The notes: generated from the sequence alone by a model not told the origin. DNA of 64,000 bases from CAYQVO01 sp964421085 (GCA_964421085.1 CAYQVO010000014.1:16037-80036); one strand, 5' to 3'. Positions 44,247-53,431 are shown, counted from the stretch's first letter. A program made the numbers and translations.

Positions 44247-45098
44247 TCAATGTTTCTGCAGTCCCGGCTGCTCGACCATGAACTGCACCACTCGATCAGA
44301 AAGTTCCATCGCATCTTCCGAAAATCCATGCAGATACTGCTGAATATCCCTGAACATCGTGCAGAAAGCGTCTCGATTTCCTTCTTTCAGCATTGCGCCG
44401 ACATCGTTCGCCGCCTTAATCAGGTTTTCGCGGATCTCAGAGGCAAAAGGATTAGCCATTTCAATCTCAGCGTACAGTTCAGGATCCTGGGCAAAGAGAC
44501 GGCCTGTCACAGCGAGCTCGAGCCGGTAAACCGGACTGATAAATTTAAGGGTGTCCTCGATCGGAATCCCGCTTCGTTTCCATGCTTCCCCAAGCACGAT
44601 CTTGCTGAAGTGAGTCAGCACCTGAACCACCGCCATCATCCTGTCATGATGTTCAGGACTGGTTTCGACAAGATCGAGACCCATCTCCCCAAAAGCAGTC
44701 AGAAGCCACGAAGCGCGCGCGCCCGTCCTCACCGGACAGATGACCATCTTCTGGCGGCGTAAAGCGGACACAGTCGGCCCGAACATCGGATGTGTGCCGA
44801 GAACTTCTCCCGGGCACCGGTCCTTCATGACCGCGCATATCCCGGTTTTGAGACTGTTGATATCGAAGAGCAGCGCATCTTCTCTTACATGCGGGGCAAC
44901 CGATTCAGCAATTGAAGCAGCTTCCTTCATCGGAACCGAAAGCATCACAACATCGGCCTTTGATATCTTCGATGGTTCCGGCGCGTCATCTTTGTCAAGT
45001 GCAGTGACGCGGCAACGAATCGCCTTGAACGCCTGACCGAAGAGTTTCCCCATCTTTCCTCTGCCGCCGACAATGAGAACGTGGGGGGATCCTTTCAT
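44247..45098 (-). CDS. tyrA: Prephenate dehydrogenase
   Basis: 283 residues from the ATG at 45098, placed 2 bases after the TAG of the helicase C-terminal half; an upstream GTG at 45164 is less likely. N-terminal NAD-binding fold VLIVGGRGKMGKLFGQAFKA, ADVVMLSVPM, the LGTHPMFGPTVSALRRQKMVICP loop containing the catalytic His, and the helical C-terminal domain (PEHHDRMMAVVQVLTHF) match TyrA, which oxidises prephenate to 4-hydroxyphenylpyruvate for tyrosine. No ACT domain is present, so feedback regulation by tyrosine may be absent. Linked with helicase genes, not aromatic genes. Confidence 0.85.
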   Translation of the reverse strand: MKGSPHVLIVGGRGKMGKLFGQAFKAIRCRVTALDKDDAPEPSKISKADVVMLSVPMKEAASIAESVAPHVREDALLFDINSLKTGICAVMKDRCPGEVLGTHPMFGPTVSALRRQKMVICPVRTGARASWLLTAFGEMGLDLVETSPEHHDRMMAVVQVLTHFSKIVLGEAWKRSGIPIEDTLKFISPVYRLELAVTGRLFAQDPELYAEIEMANPFASEIRENLIKAANDVGAMLKEGNRDAFCTMFRDIQQYLHGFSEDAMELSDRVVQFMVEQPGLQKH

Positions 45099-45100
45099 GA

Positions 45101-46513
45101 CTATTCCAGTTCCGCCTCGATTAGCGGAGGTTTCAGAATTCGTTCCCTGGCGTGATGCGCGCACCGGGCAAGCTCGGGATGCGACTGCCAGAGTCTTGAA
45201 ATCTGATTCAGATGATCGGCGGTCTGGGAGACAAGTCTTGCGACATCGCCGTCGGCCACGCCCGCAAGCCTCAGATAGGAGGCAAACTCAGGCCAGTCAG
45301 CCGCCTGCATCCATGCGATTACCGTGTTTGCAGCATCCGGCATTACTTCCACTTCCGTGTTCCCGGGATGCACGTAGACCTCTTTCACTCTCTCAGTTAC
45401 TTCCTGCAGTTTCCTGAATATTTCTTTTCTAATCGGATTTTCCCTCAGAGAAAAATATCTTTTGTGAGGGTCGCCGGCTATCGACGCAACAAGCCCGGTC
45501 AGCACTTCTTCGGTAACATCTTCGAAAAGCCCTTCCTGTATGGTTTCAGCTATCTCCAGGACCAGGCTCGTGCAGAGTTCAGCCGCCCAGTACCCTTTCT
45601 GTGTCAGACCGCCGCCTTCCACGTATCCAAGGGTTCTCAGCGCATCGAGAGTCTTCTCGAGCAGATCCGCATGGCGCCCTTTGAGCTGCTCAGCTTCCGT
45701 TCTCATTCTCCGCACTCTCTTTTGAGCGCGTTTCTGCGCGTCGGGTCGAAGCGTTTCATCCCGGGAAATTTCCTCTTCGCGTTTCAGGGCCTCATCCTCG
45801 AGCCCTTTTGCGGCTTTTTTATCGAGAAAGCTTCCCAGACTGTTTGCCACTGTGAAGCGAAGATCGTCCACGTTTCTGTATTTCAGGAGATTAAGGACCG
45901 TCGATGGTGATGCGAAGTAGGCGGAGCGAAGGGGCTCAGCGGGCTTCTTTGATACCTCGTAAATAACGCGAGCGTCCGCGAACGGGCCGGGCGCGACGAT
46001 GCAGAAGCCTACCGAATCCTTCCCTCTGCGCCCTGCCCTGCCCGACATCTGCTGAAGCTCTGTCGCAGTAAGCACATTGAACCCCTCAGAGCCGCGCTTG
46101 CTGTGTGCTGTTATTACTACTGTCCTCGCCGGGAAATCCACGCCTGCCGCCACAGTCCCTGTCGCAACCATGACTTTCAGCACTCCCCGCGCCATCAGTT
46201 CTTCAAGCATCAGACGCCACATAAGAAGCTGGCCTGCATGATGCGCGCCCGCTCCCGTTGAAAGCAGAGTATTGAAGTGGGGATGATCAAAAATAACGTC
46301 GCGCGGCATGTCATACTGGTGGATGACTTCTTCGATTGTCCGGCGAAGCACATGACGCTCTTCCCCGTTCAGAAGCGCGGTCCTGAATCTCGCAAGAGCT
46401 TCAATATCGTCGTCACACTGTCTTCTTGCCGTCCGGAAGACGATAGCAGGAAGCAGATCGTCTCTCGCCAGAGCGGGGATAATCTTCGTAAGAGGGTACT
46501 CCCGTCCGCGCAT
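45101..46513 (-). CDS. Ski2-like helicase, C-terminal half
   Basis: 470 residues. Begins RGREYPLTKIIPALARDDLLPAIVFRTARRQC and carries the second RecA domain (ARTVVITAHSKRGSEGFNVL, QMSGRAGRRGKDSVG, motif VI) followed by winged-helix and helical-bundle regions typical of Ski2/HelY-like RNA helicases. Its ATG (46513) shares the A of the TGA that ends the N-terminal half, so the two halves are either translationally coupled or one gene broken at the CCCCC/GGGGG run at 46519-46523. It abuts tyrA downstream. Confidence 0.8.
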   Translation of the reverse strand: MRGREYPLTKIIPALARDDLLPAIVFRTARRQCDDDIEALARFRTALLNGEERHVLRRTIEEVIHQYDMPRDVIFDHPHFNTLLSTGAGAHHAGQLLMWRLMLEELMARGVLKVMVATGTVAAGVDFPARTVVITAHSKRGSEGFNVLTATELQQMSGRAGRRGKDSVGFCIVAPGPFADARVIYEVSKKPAEPLRSAYFASPSTVLNLLKYRNVDDLRFTVANSLGSFLDKKAAKGLEDEALKREEEISRDETLRPDAQKRAQKRVRRMRTEAEQLKGRHADLLEKTLDALRTLGYVEGGGLTQKGYWAAELCTSLVLEIAETIQEGLFEDVTEEVLTGLVASIAGDPHKRYFSLRENPIRKEIFRKLQEVTERVKEVYVHPGNTEVEVMPDAANTVIAWMQAADWPEFASYLRLAGVADGDVARLVSQTADHLNQISRLWQSHPELARCAHHARERILKPPLIEAELE

Positions 46514-47316
46514 CAGCTCCCCCTTCTCCCTCTTCTGCCGCTCCGGCCTTTAACTTTTCCCTCCCTGAAATGCCTCCCTTTTATGCGAAGGCCGCCCGAA
46601 TCGAGGCGCGACCCTCCATAATAGTGCAGCACCTCCCTGAAGAGCCGGCCCTGTTCGTCGGCGACAGGAATAATCCCATCCTCCGGGTGGAGAAATCCGT
46701 AACGAAGCTCCACAGACCTTTCAGTTTCGAGAACCACGCGGCACGTCTTCCCCCTAACTGCTTCTATCCATTCAGCAATCTCTTTCGCGTTCGATATCGA
46801 TGCCGACAGCATGAGCAGCGTAGCTGACGACGGAGTCAGGATAATGCTCTCCTCCCATACGGGCCCGCGCTGGGGATCCGCTATGAAGTGAACTTCATCC
46901 AGAACGACAAGCGAGAAGTTTTCGCGGAAACGGTAAAGCTCGTTCCGGTATATTTCGGTTGTCGCCACCACTACATCTGCGTCCGATTCAATCTTCCTGT
47001 CGCCGGTAAGAAGCCCCGCCTTTTTTGCCGGTTCGAAACGCGCCTTCATCTCGGCATACTTGCAGTTGGAAAGGGCCTTGAGAGGGGTCGTGTATACAGC
47101 GCGAAGATTCTGAAAAAGAACGGCGTCAATCGCCTGGAGAGCGATGAAAGTTTTTCCCGACCCGGTCGGCGCCACGACAAGCGTGTCATCCCCGTTTGTC
47201 ACGCTTTCAATTGCTTCACGCTGAAACCGGTCGATGACAAACGGCTTCGGCTCCGGCACCCCGATACCCGCAAGAAGCCTCTCCCTGGCTTCTCTTATGT
47301 GAGAACCTCTGCTCAT
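46513..47316 (-). CDS. Ski2-like helicase, N-terminal half
   Basis: 267 residues: first RecA domain of a Ski2/HelY-like superfamily 2 helicase with Walker A APTGSGKT, motif Ia TTPLKALSN, DEVH box VVLDEVHFIADPQRG and motif III LMLSASI. The reading ends in a basic Gly/Arg-rich segment (GKVKGRSGRRGRRGS) at a TGA that overlaps the ATG of the C-terminal half. In normal family members the two RecA domains are in one chain with a similar basic linker, so a single ~740-residue protein with a frame break is plausible. Confidence 0.82.
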   Translation of the reverse strand: MSRGSHIREARERLLAGIGVPEPKPFVIDRFQREAIESVTNGDDTLVVAPTGSGKTFIALQAIDAVLFQNLRAVYTTPLKALSNCKYAEMKARFEPAKKAGLLTGDRKIESDADVVVATTEIYRNELYRFRENFSLVVLDEVHFIADPQRGPVWEESIILTPSSATLLMLSASISNAKEIAEWIEAVRGKTCRVVLETERSVELRYGFLHPEDGIIPVADEQGRLFREVLHYYGGSRLDSGGLRIKGRHFREGKVKGRSGRRGRRGS

Positions 47317-47367
47317 TGATTTCCATCGCCGGACGGCGCAGCAGCCGTCTCTCCATCGTCGGACCTG

Positions 47368-48087
47368 CTAACCAAGATCATATCGACAAGAAACAAAATG
47401 CCTCAGCTCCGTGCAGTTGCACTGCTTCAGCGCGGCAAGATCGCCGTGAAACCGGATTCCACCGTCGAAAAGAGCGAGAATCGAGTCAACGACCGGAATG
47501 AGACGGCGCAGATCGTGACTGACCATGATTGCCGTCGGCATGTATTCCCTGTGAAGTTCGACGATAAAGTCCATAATGACACTGCTCGCTACGGGGTCAA
47601 GACCTGCGGTCGGATCATCAAGAAGCAGAAGCCTCGGCCTCGTAACCAGCGCGCGCGCAAGGGAAAGCCGCCTTCTCATGCCGCCGCTGAGCTGGGCGGG
47701 CATTTTGTGGGCCGCATTCGAAAGGCCTACGCGCGCAAGAATCTCGCCCACCTGTCCGTATACTTCCTCCTTTATCTTCCTCGGCAGGTTGCGGCTTGGA
47801 ACCTTGCCATGCACGAGTGGAAACGCAACATTGTCCAGGACATTCAGCGAATCGAAGAGTGCACCTTCCTGAAACATCAGGCTTATGTCCATGGGTCCGG
47901 TCGCATGGTTCCGAACGTTTCCTGCATCAGCTTTCAAGACGCCGCCGATTATCTTCATCAGCACGCTTTTTCCGCCGCCGCTCGGTCCGATAAGTCCGGT
48001 AAGTTTTCTCTCCGGAATGCGGAAAGTCACATCTCTGAGAACTTCATGTGCTCCGAAGGAGCGGCGAACCTGTTCAATCTGCAGCAT
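47368..48087 (-). CDS. MlaF-like ABC transporter ATP-binding protein
   Basis: 239 residues. Walker A GPSGGGKS, Q-loop MFQEGALFDSLNVLDNVAFPL, signature LSGGMRRRLSLARAL, Walker B LLLLDDPTAGLD and the switch His (SHDLRR). The FQEGALFDSL and LSGGMRRR variants are typical of MlaF/Ttg2A-type ATPases of phospholipid and lipid trafficking across the envelope. No MlaE permease or MCE protein is adjacent, so the partners are elsewhere. It is separated by 51 bases from the helicase gene and lies 21 bases from dus. Confidence 0.85.
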   Translation of the reverse strand: MLQIEQVRRSFGAHEVLRDVTFRIPERKLTGLIGPSGGGKSVLMKIIGGVLKADAGNVRNHATGPMDISLMFQEGALFDSLNVLDNVAFPLVHGKVPSRNLPRKIKEEVYGQVGEILARVGLSNAAHKMPAQLSGGMRRRLSLARALVTRPRLLLLDDPTAGLDPVASSVIMDFIVELHREYMPTAIMVSHDLRRLIPVVDSILALFDGGIRFHGDLAALKQCNCTELRHFVSCRYDLG

Positions 48088-48108
48088 GGTCAGAGCATAT
48101 TCCGGTTA

Positions 48109-49086
48109 TCAAAGGATGTCCACACACGCGTCGCCGCCCGCTTCCTCAAGAATCGCCGAAACATCGCGCAGTCCTGCGCCTCTGAGCGCAGTATTCTTCC
48201 ATTTCCACGACCTCGGCACGAGACGTGATATAAGCTGTTTCAACCTTCCGAGCACGGCCTTTTCGGGGAGGTCTTCTTCGAGAAGCTCAAGATACGCCAG
48301 GAGAACAGAAAGCACCCGCGCCTCGTCCTGCCGCAGATTCTGCTTCTGCCCTTCCACTATCTCGCGGAAAACAAGCGGGTTGGCGAGAGCTGCACGTCCG
48401 ATATAAAGGCCCGCAATTTCGCCCCTGAACCGAGCGTTCGCGCTCTCGAGATCGTGAATGTCGCCGCTTCCACAAACAGGGATGGAAAGAGCTTGAGCTA
48501 TTTCCTCAACCAGATCCCAGTCTGCATCGCCTCTGTACATCTCCGCTCTTGTACGGCCGTGTACCGTCACGCATTCTGCGCCTTCGCCTTCCGCTATTTC
48601 TGCAATCTCCATGGCGTTGATCCTGCTGCTGTCCCAGCCTGCTCTCATCTTGACAGTGAGCGGGATTCTTACTGCGCTCTTTATCTCGCGAAGTATGACA
48701 CGAAGCTCCTCAGGCTGCCGCATCAGTACGCAGCCGCCGCCCTTTTTCACGACTTTCGGAGCGGGACAGCCGCAGTTCACATCTATGATGTCTGCGCCTG
48801 CCTCTTCAACCATCACAGCCGCATCCCGCATCCGCAGGCAGTCTCTCCCGAATATCTGGATTGCTATCGGCCGCTCTTCCTCCCGGAACCGCATCATTTC
48901 GAGCGTCCTTGTTCCGTTCCGGGTCATTCCCTCGACGGAAAGAAATTCGCTCATCACCATTCCGACGGCGCCCGGATTCAGCCTTTTTATGAGTCTTCTG
49001 AACGCGGAAGAGGTAAGGCCGCTCATAGGCGCCAAAATCAGCGGCGGGTCGATGATTATGTTTCCGATCTTAAAGCCGGGCTTCAT
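48109..49086 (-). CDS. dus: tRNA-dihydrouridine synthase
   Basis: 325 residues, FMN-binding TIM barrel. APMSGLTSSAFRRL at the start, VNCGCPAPKVVKKGGGCVLMRQPE with the catalytic Cys of Dus enzymes, MRAGWDSSR, VHGRTRAEMYRGDADWD and GSGDIHDLESA, all family motifs. It reduces uridines in the D-loop of tRNAs. Its ATG follows the stop of the hybrid kinase after three bases, so both are in one operon. DusB-like by length and motif; the exact target positions are not predictable. Confidence 0.92.
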   Translation of the reverse strand: MKPGFKIGNIIIDPPLILAPMSGLTSSAFRRLIKRLNPGAVGMVMSEFLSVEGMTRNGTRTLEMMRFREEERPIAIQIFGRDCLRMRDAAVMVEEAGADIIDVNCGCPAPKVVKKGGGCVLMRQPEELRVILREIKSAVRIPLTVKMRAGWDSSRINAMEIAEIAEGEGAECVTVHGRTRAEMYRGDADWDLVEEIAQALSIPVCGSGDIHDLESANARFRGEIAGLYIGRAALANPLVFREIVEGQKQNLRQDEARVLSVLLAYLELLEEDLPEKAVLGRLKQLISRLVPRSWKWKNTALRGAGLRDVSAILEEAGGDACVDIL

Positions 49087-49089
49087 GCT

Positions 49090-50559
49090 CTAAAAACATT
49101 CGCGAACACGCTGCGAAAGATCCTCGATTGTGAACGGCTTCTGAATAAAGCCTTCGCCGCCGTTTTCGAGGATATACCTTATGGATTCTTCCGACGTGAA
49201 TCCGCTGATTGCCAGAACCTTTATGTTTGGATTGACTTTTTTGAGCTCGCAGAAAACTTCCTTGCCCGACATCTGCGGCATAAGCATATCGAGAAGCACC
49301 AGATCGAAAGCTTCCGGGTCGTCTTTGAAGAGCGACAAAGCTTCAGGCCCGGAAGCAACCGCGGTGACGGTATATCCAAGGTGTTCGAGACTTACGCTGA
49401 GCACATTCCGCACCGGATATTCGTCGTCGACTATGAGAATGCTTTCGTTTCCGCCCACCAGACCGTTTCGCACCTCGGCCTGCTTTGGTTTGTCCGAATC
49501 CCCTGACGGTTCCTGAAAAAGCGGAAGGAAGACATCGACCCGGGTACCTTTGTTTTGCGAAGAACTTACGCGAATGGCTCCTCCGAAGAGGATCACAATC
49601 GAGCGTACGGTCGAAAGCCCAAGCCCTGTTCCGCGGCGATCCTTCGTCGTGAAATATGGGTCGAATATTCTGCTCAAAACCTCCTCGGAAATACCGTGCC
49701 CGTCATCCATGACGGTAAGGCGCGCATAGTAGCGGCTCAGGAGTTCAGTTCCTCCAAACGCATCGTTGACAGCATCAAGATCTTTCTCTTCTTCAAGAGA
49801 TATATCTATGTGGCCGCCCGGTTCGATTGCGTCGCGGGAATTGATGACGAGGTTGATGATAACCTGCGCCATCCTGCTCTCTTCGATCAGCGCATCAAGC
49901 TTCTGAGAAGGAAGATGCCAGGCCATCTCAAAGCGGGGCGAGATTGCTCCACGAAGAAGATTGCACGTTCTTCCCACGAGCGCGCCCAGATCAGTCGGTT
50001 TGGTCTTTTCCGAAACTTCGAGCCTGGAAAAATCCAGAATCTGCTGAGTCATGTTCGAACCTCTGCGGGCGCCGTCTTCAATCGCCGTAATGGACTCGAC
50101 GTGCGGGCCTGTCTGAGGAAGAATAGTTTTAAGGTATGTGATGTGCCCCAGCACTCCAGTGAGGATGTTGTTGAAGTCGTGTGCGACTCCGCCTGCGAGC
50201 ATTCCAAGAGTTTCAAGCCGCTGTGTGTGAAAATTTTTCGATTCGTCCTTCGAGGAGGCGCCTGTTATCCTGCACAGCCTGTAACTGTCACCACATATGG
50301 TGGCCTGAATTTTGACTACAATCGGGTGGCCTGACTTTGTCGCCAGTTCTGTTACAAAGTGCTCCTGGCTCCAGTCGGCCTGGCGCACATCCGGCCAGTG
50401 AATCTCCATCGGAAAAAGGTACGGCACCGGTTGAGGCAGTCCAACAAGCTGGCAAAACGACATATTAGCGAATACGCACTGGAGCCTTCCATTGAGCAGG
50501 AACAACGGCTCTGCCCAGAGATTGAGGGCCTCCTGGAGATGTGTGATAAGCTCGGCCAT
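49090..50559 (-). CDS. Hybrid histidine kinase with C-terminal receiver
   Basis: 489 residues from the ATG at 50559 (an upstream ATG at 50601 is less likely). PAS-like sensor (residues ~10-105), HisKA with LAGGVAHDFNNILTGVLGH (phosphorylatable His), HATPase with NLVINSRDAI, DDGHGI and GTGLGLSTV, and a receiver with LIVDDEYPVRNV, VLLDMLMPQMSG (phospho-acceptor Asp) and IQKPFT. No membrane helix, so a cytosolic sensor. The partner regulator is not adjacent. Operon with dus is unusual. Confidence 0.9.
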   Translation of the reverse strand: MAELITHLQEALNLWAEPLFLLNGRLQCVFANMSFCQLVGLPQPVPYLFPMEIHWPDVRQADWSQEHFVTELATKSGHPIVVKIQATICGDSYRLCRITGASSKDESKNFHTQRLETLGMLAGGVAHDFNNILTGVLGHITYLKTILPQTGPHVESITAIEDGARRGSNMTQQILDFSRLEVSEKTKPTDLGALVGRTCNLLRGAISPRFEMAWHLPSQKLDALIEESRMAQVIINLVINSRDAIEPGGHIDISLEEEKDLDAVNDAFGGTELLSRYYARLTVMDDGHGISEEVLSRIFDPYFTTKDRRGTGLGLSTVRSIVILFGGAIRVSSSQNKGTRVDVFLPLFQEPSGDSDKPKQAEVRNGLVGGNESILIVDDEYPVRNVLSVSLEHLGYTVTAVASGPEALSLFKDDPEAFDLVLLDMLMPQMSGKEVFCELKKVNPNIKVLAISGFTSEESIRYILENGGEGFIQKPFTIEDLSQRVRECF

Positions 50560-50601
50560 TACAGATCCAGCCCGACTGAACGACAGAAAACAGGAATACA
50601 T

Positions 50602-51020
50602 CTTTTATTTCTGCAGTTTATCACTCCTGCAAGCCATTAGGGCAATAGTGCTTCACGGAGATATTTCCCGGCACACCCGGAACTTTTAAGGTCCCCCGCC
50701 GGGAATTAAACGACCGGGATGACATGTTTTTTCTGGACTTAGAAAACGAAGCAGGCCTAAAATGTCTGTTATCGGTAGTTTAACTGCAGCAGCGGTTGTA
50801 AATTTTTTCAGGATCCATTTCATCGCGAGTGGAATCTGATTTTACAGTTCACATTATATGGTTTTTCAAGTAGTCCGGTTTTCCATCAAGACAGCAGTTT
50901 GTTGGTAGGAACCTCAAAGCGTTGTCGGACAAGCGATGGATGTGTGCAGGAAGCACCGACTGCCTGCCCAGGGGGTTCGTATGATCCTTCAGGCCGGTGA
51001 TTTTTGAAGGAGTTGGATGT
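50602..51020. promoter_or_regulatory. Long leader/intergenic region before the cold-shock gene
   Basis: About 420 bases between the hybrid kinase start (minus) and the cold-shock gene (plus). AT-rich tracts at 50790-50870 may hold the csp promoter, and the leader would be up to ~200 bases long, as for cspA mRNAs whose structured leader acts as a thermosensor. The SD GAAGGAG is at 51005-51011. No ORF is supported. Confidence 0.35.
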
Positions 51021-51371
51021 ATGTCGGAAACACGCAAAGGTGTTGTCAAGTGGTTCAACGACGCAAAAGGCTTTGGCTTTATTGAGAGTGCAGAAGGCGA
51101 TGTCTTCGTGCATTATTCCGCAATAGAGTGGGAAGGCTTCAAAACCCTCAAGGATGGGGAAGAAGTTGTTTATAAAGTCGAAAAGGGCCCGAAAGGACTT
51201 CATGCCAAGGAAGTGAAGAGGCTCAAGGCTCCTGCGTCTCATGGTGCAGAAAAGTCCAGGGGATTTGCTGGCGCCATTGAAAAAGAGATCACGAGCGACG
51301 ACCAGGAAATTACCACAGATATTGCTGCAGAAATCGCAGAGCCGACTCTCGCGAGCGCGGGAAAAGCCTGA
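51021..51371 (+). CDS. Cold-shock domain protein with C-terminal extension
   Basis: 116 residues from the ATG at 51021 (GAAGGAG upstream). The first ~65 residues are a classical cold-shock domain: GVVKWFNDAKGFGFIESAEGD (RNP1 KGFGFI) and VFVHYSAIEW (RNP2), an OB-fold single-stranded RNA/DNA chaperone. The following ~50 residues are Ala/Glu/Lys-rich (GAEKSRGFAGAIEKEITSDD) and unlike ordinary CspA, which ends after the domain. The extension may mediate protein interaction or be disordered. Confidence 0.92.
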   Translation: MSETRKGVVKWFNDAKGFGFIESAEGDVFVHYSAIEWEGFKTLKDGEEVVYKVEKGPKGLHAKEVKRLKAPASHGAEKSRGFAGAIEKEITSDDQEITTDIAAEIAEPTLASAGKA

Positions 51372-51430
51372 GGCTTTCCGGAACGCTTTTGCAGTGAAGC
51401 TTCAACAACGGATGCGCTGCTGTAATAACC

Positions 51431-52486
51431 TTATTTGCGGGTAACGGCCGGCGAAGCTGCTGTAGCCAGTTGCCCGCACGCAGCGCTGATATCCTGCCCT
51501 TTCGACCAGCGAATCGTTGCGTCGACACCCCTGTTACACAAATCACGATACCATCTGTCTATTACCTCCGGGGATGGCGACCTGTACCCGAGGTCGGAGT
51601 GCTCGTTGTACGGAATAAGATTAATCTTGCACGGAATCCCCCTGAGAAGCCCGGGAAGACGTTTGAGATCCGCAGGAGTATCGTTCACTCCGGAGAGAAG
51701 CACATATTCAACTGTTATTTTCTTTCTGCCCTTTATGGGATATTTCCGCAGCGCTTCGAGGAGTTCTTTCAGAGGATACTTTTTGTTAACAGGAATGATC
51801 TTCGACCTTACCTTGTCCGTTGTGGCATTGAGCGAAACAGCGAGGCTTGCCAGACAGCCGTCAGAGGCAAGCTCTTCGATCCCAGGAACGAGTCCCACCG
51901 TTGAAACGGTAATTTTTCGCGGAGGAATCGCAAGTCCATGATGACTTGTCAGGACTTTCAGCGCTGCTTTTACGTTCTTCACGTTTGCAAGCGGTTCTCC
52001 CATTCCCATAAAGACCACGTTTTTGAAGGAGTCCCCGAAGTTCTTTGCGTCTTCAATAACCCCGAGCACCTGGCGAACTATTTCCGACGTGCTGAGATTC
52101 CGCATGAATCCCATCGTGCCTGTGCGACAGAACGAACACCCCATGGCACAGCCGACCTGAGATGACACACAGAGTGTGGTGCGTTTCGGCTGCTTGACCA
52201 TTACGGTTTCGATGCAGTGCTTTTCGTCAACTTCAAAAAGGTACTTCCGGGTGCCGTCGCGGCTGATTTCACGCTTCTTCATCTTTGCCTCAGGGAAGCG
52301 GAAATATCCCTCCAGTCTGTTCCGCAGTTCTTTTCCCACATTGGTCATGCGGGAAAAGTCCCGCATTTCCTTCCTGTAGACCCAGTCGAAAAGCTGCTGC
52401 GCCCGGTATGGCGGCGTTTCGAATTTTTCTTCGAGAATTCTGCCGAGATTCCCGGGGGTGAGATCGAAGAAGTCTGTTTTTGGCAT
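51431..52486 (-). CDS. rlmN: 23S rRNA / tRNA adenine-C2 methyltransferase
   Basis: 351 residues. Radical SAM enzyme with the RlmN cluster motif CAMGCSFC in QVGCAMGCSFCRTG, VVFMGMGEPLANVKNVKAAL, and the C-terminal catalytic Cys in DISAACGQL. It methylates C2 of A2503 in 23S rRNA and A37 in some tRNAs. Length is normal for the family. Flanked by the cold-shock gene and ndk, and encoded on its own. Confidence 0.95.
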   Translation of the reverse strand: MPKTDFFDLTPGNLGRILEEKFETPPYRAQQLFDWVYRKEMRDFSRMTNVGKELRNRLEGYFRFPEAKMKKREISRDGTRKYLFEVDEKHCIETVMVKQPKRTTLCVSSQVGCAMGCSFCRTGTMGFMRNLSTSEIVRQVLGVIEDAKNFGDSFKNVVFMGMGEPLANVKNVKAALKVLTSHHGLAIPPRKITVSTVGLVPGIEELASDGCLASLAVSLNATTDKVRSKIIPVNKKYPLKELLEALRKYPIKGRKKITVEYVLLSGVNDTPADLKRLPGLLRGIPCKINLIPYNEHSDLGYRSPSPEVIDRWYRDLCNRGVDATIRWSKGQDISAACGQLATAASPAVTRK

Positions 52487-52653
52487 ACCGCGATGATATC
52501 AGGCTGGATGTCTCATGACCATAGCAGGCAACAGAGAGATTGCCACGGGCCTGATTCTCAGCAGTCGTGTGAATACAAAGCAGGGGAGCGCCCTCGCAAT
52601 AACGGATCACTGCCAATTCGTCATTGCGGGGAGTCCCCCTCGTGCGGGGAAAA

Positions 52654-53067
52654 TCATCTCAGTTCAGGAAAGAAAAACCCGATCTCCACCTTCGCAGTCT
52701 CAGGGGCATCGGATCCATGGACGGCATTGAACTGGATGCTTTCGGCGTAGTCGGCGCGGATTGTGCCCGCGTCGGCTTTTTTCGGATCGGTGGCGCCCAT
52801 GATCTGCCTGTTTCTCTGAATAGCGTCTTCGCCCTCGAGTACAGACACGAGAACACGCCCGCTTGTCATGTACTGCACGAGTTCGCCGTAAAAAGGCTTC
52901 TCTTTGTGGACCGCGTAAAACTGCCTTGCCTGATCTTCAGTAAGAGTGAGCATTCTGCAGGCGATGATTTGAAGCCCGCCTTCTTCGAAGCGTGAGAGAA
53001 TTTTTCCGATGAGGTTTTTCTTCACCGCCTCGGGTTTGATGATTGATAGTGTTCGTTGGAGCGACAT
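52654..53067 (-). CDS. ndk: Nucleoside diphosphate kinase
   Basis: 137 residues, the usual length. RTLSIIKPEAVKKNLIGKI at the N-terminus, and NAVHGSDAPETA with the phosphorylated His near the C-terminus. It transfers gamma-phosphate between nucleoside di- and triphosphates. Located 94 bases downstream (in transcript direction) of the tRNA-Ala gene. Confidence 0.95.
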   Translation of the reverse strand: MSLQRTLSIIKPEAVKKNLIGKILSRFEEGGLQIIACRMLTLTEDQARQFYAVHKEKPFYGELVQYMTSGRVLVSVLEGEDAIQRNRQIMGATDPKKADAGTIRADYAESIQFNAVHGSDAPETAKVEIGFFFPELR

Positions 53068-53161
53068 CTAAATACCTTTTAATGAATATGGTTCCACCCT
53101 TTTTGGCACTGGAGAGCTTTCCCATCGCTGTAAGAAAGAGACAGTGCCAGAAAGGGGAGAA

Positions 53162-53234
53162 TGGAGCTGAGGGGGATCGAACCCCTGACCTCGGACTTGC
53201 AAAGCCCGCGCGCTCCCAGCTGAGCTACAGCCCC
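53162..53234 (-). tRNA. tRNA-Ala(TGC)
   Basis: Cloverleaf on the minus strand: acceptor GGGGCTG pairs with CAGCTCC, with the alanine identity pair G3-U70; D arm GCTC...GCGC; anticodon stem CGGGC/GTCCG with loop TTTGCAA, anticodon TGC; T arm AGGGG-TTCGATC-CCCCT; A discriminator. CCA is not encoded. Confidence 0.95.
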
Positions 53235-53431
53235 ACGAGAGTCCCGTAAGAGTTTCCCATTGCGGAGCGCAAACCCACTGGCCAGGGGTGAAACCCTGGC
53301 GTATGCAGTGCGCGCATTTAATGCTGCGCACGAAGTGCGGGGCCCGGGCGCCAGGCGGGAAATATGTCCGTTATTCAAATCCCGGAGGATCCACAACGTG
53401 GAAAGTCCAGGTTTGAACAGGAACATAATAA
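53235..53431. other. Spacer between tRNA-Ile and tRNA-Ala
   Basis: 197 bases without a gene. Contains two hairpins: GCCAGGG (53281-53287) with CCCTGGC (53294-53300), and GTGCGC (53308-53313) with GCGCAC (53326-53331). They may be processing or antitermination signals of the Ile-Ala tRNA transcript. No rRNA sequence is present. Confidence 0.35.

Noticed and set aside
48454..49506. 350-residue plus-strand ORF
   Set aside because: Antisense to dus and the hybrid kinase, both with clear motifs.
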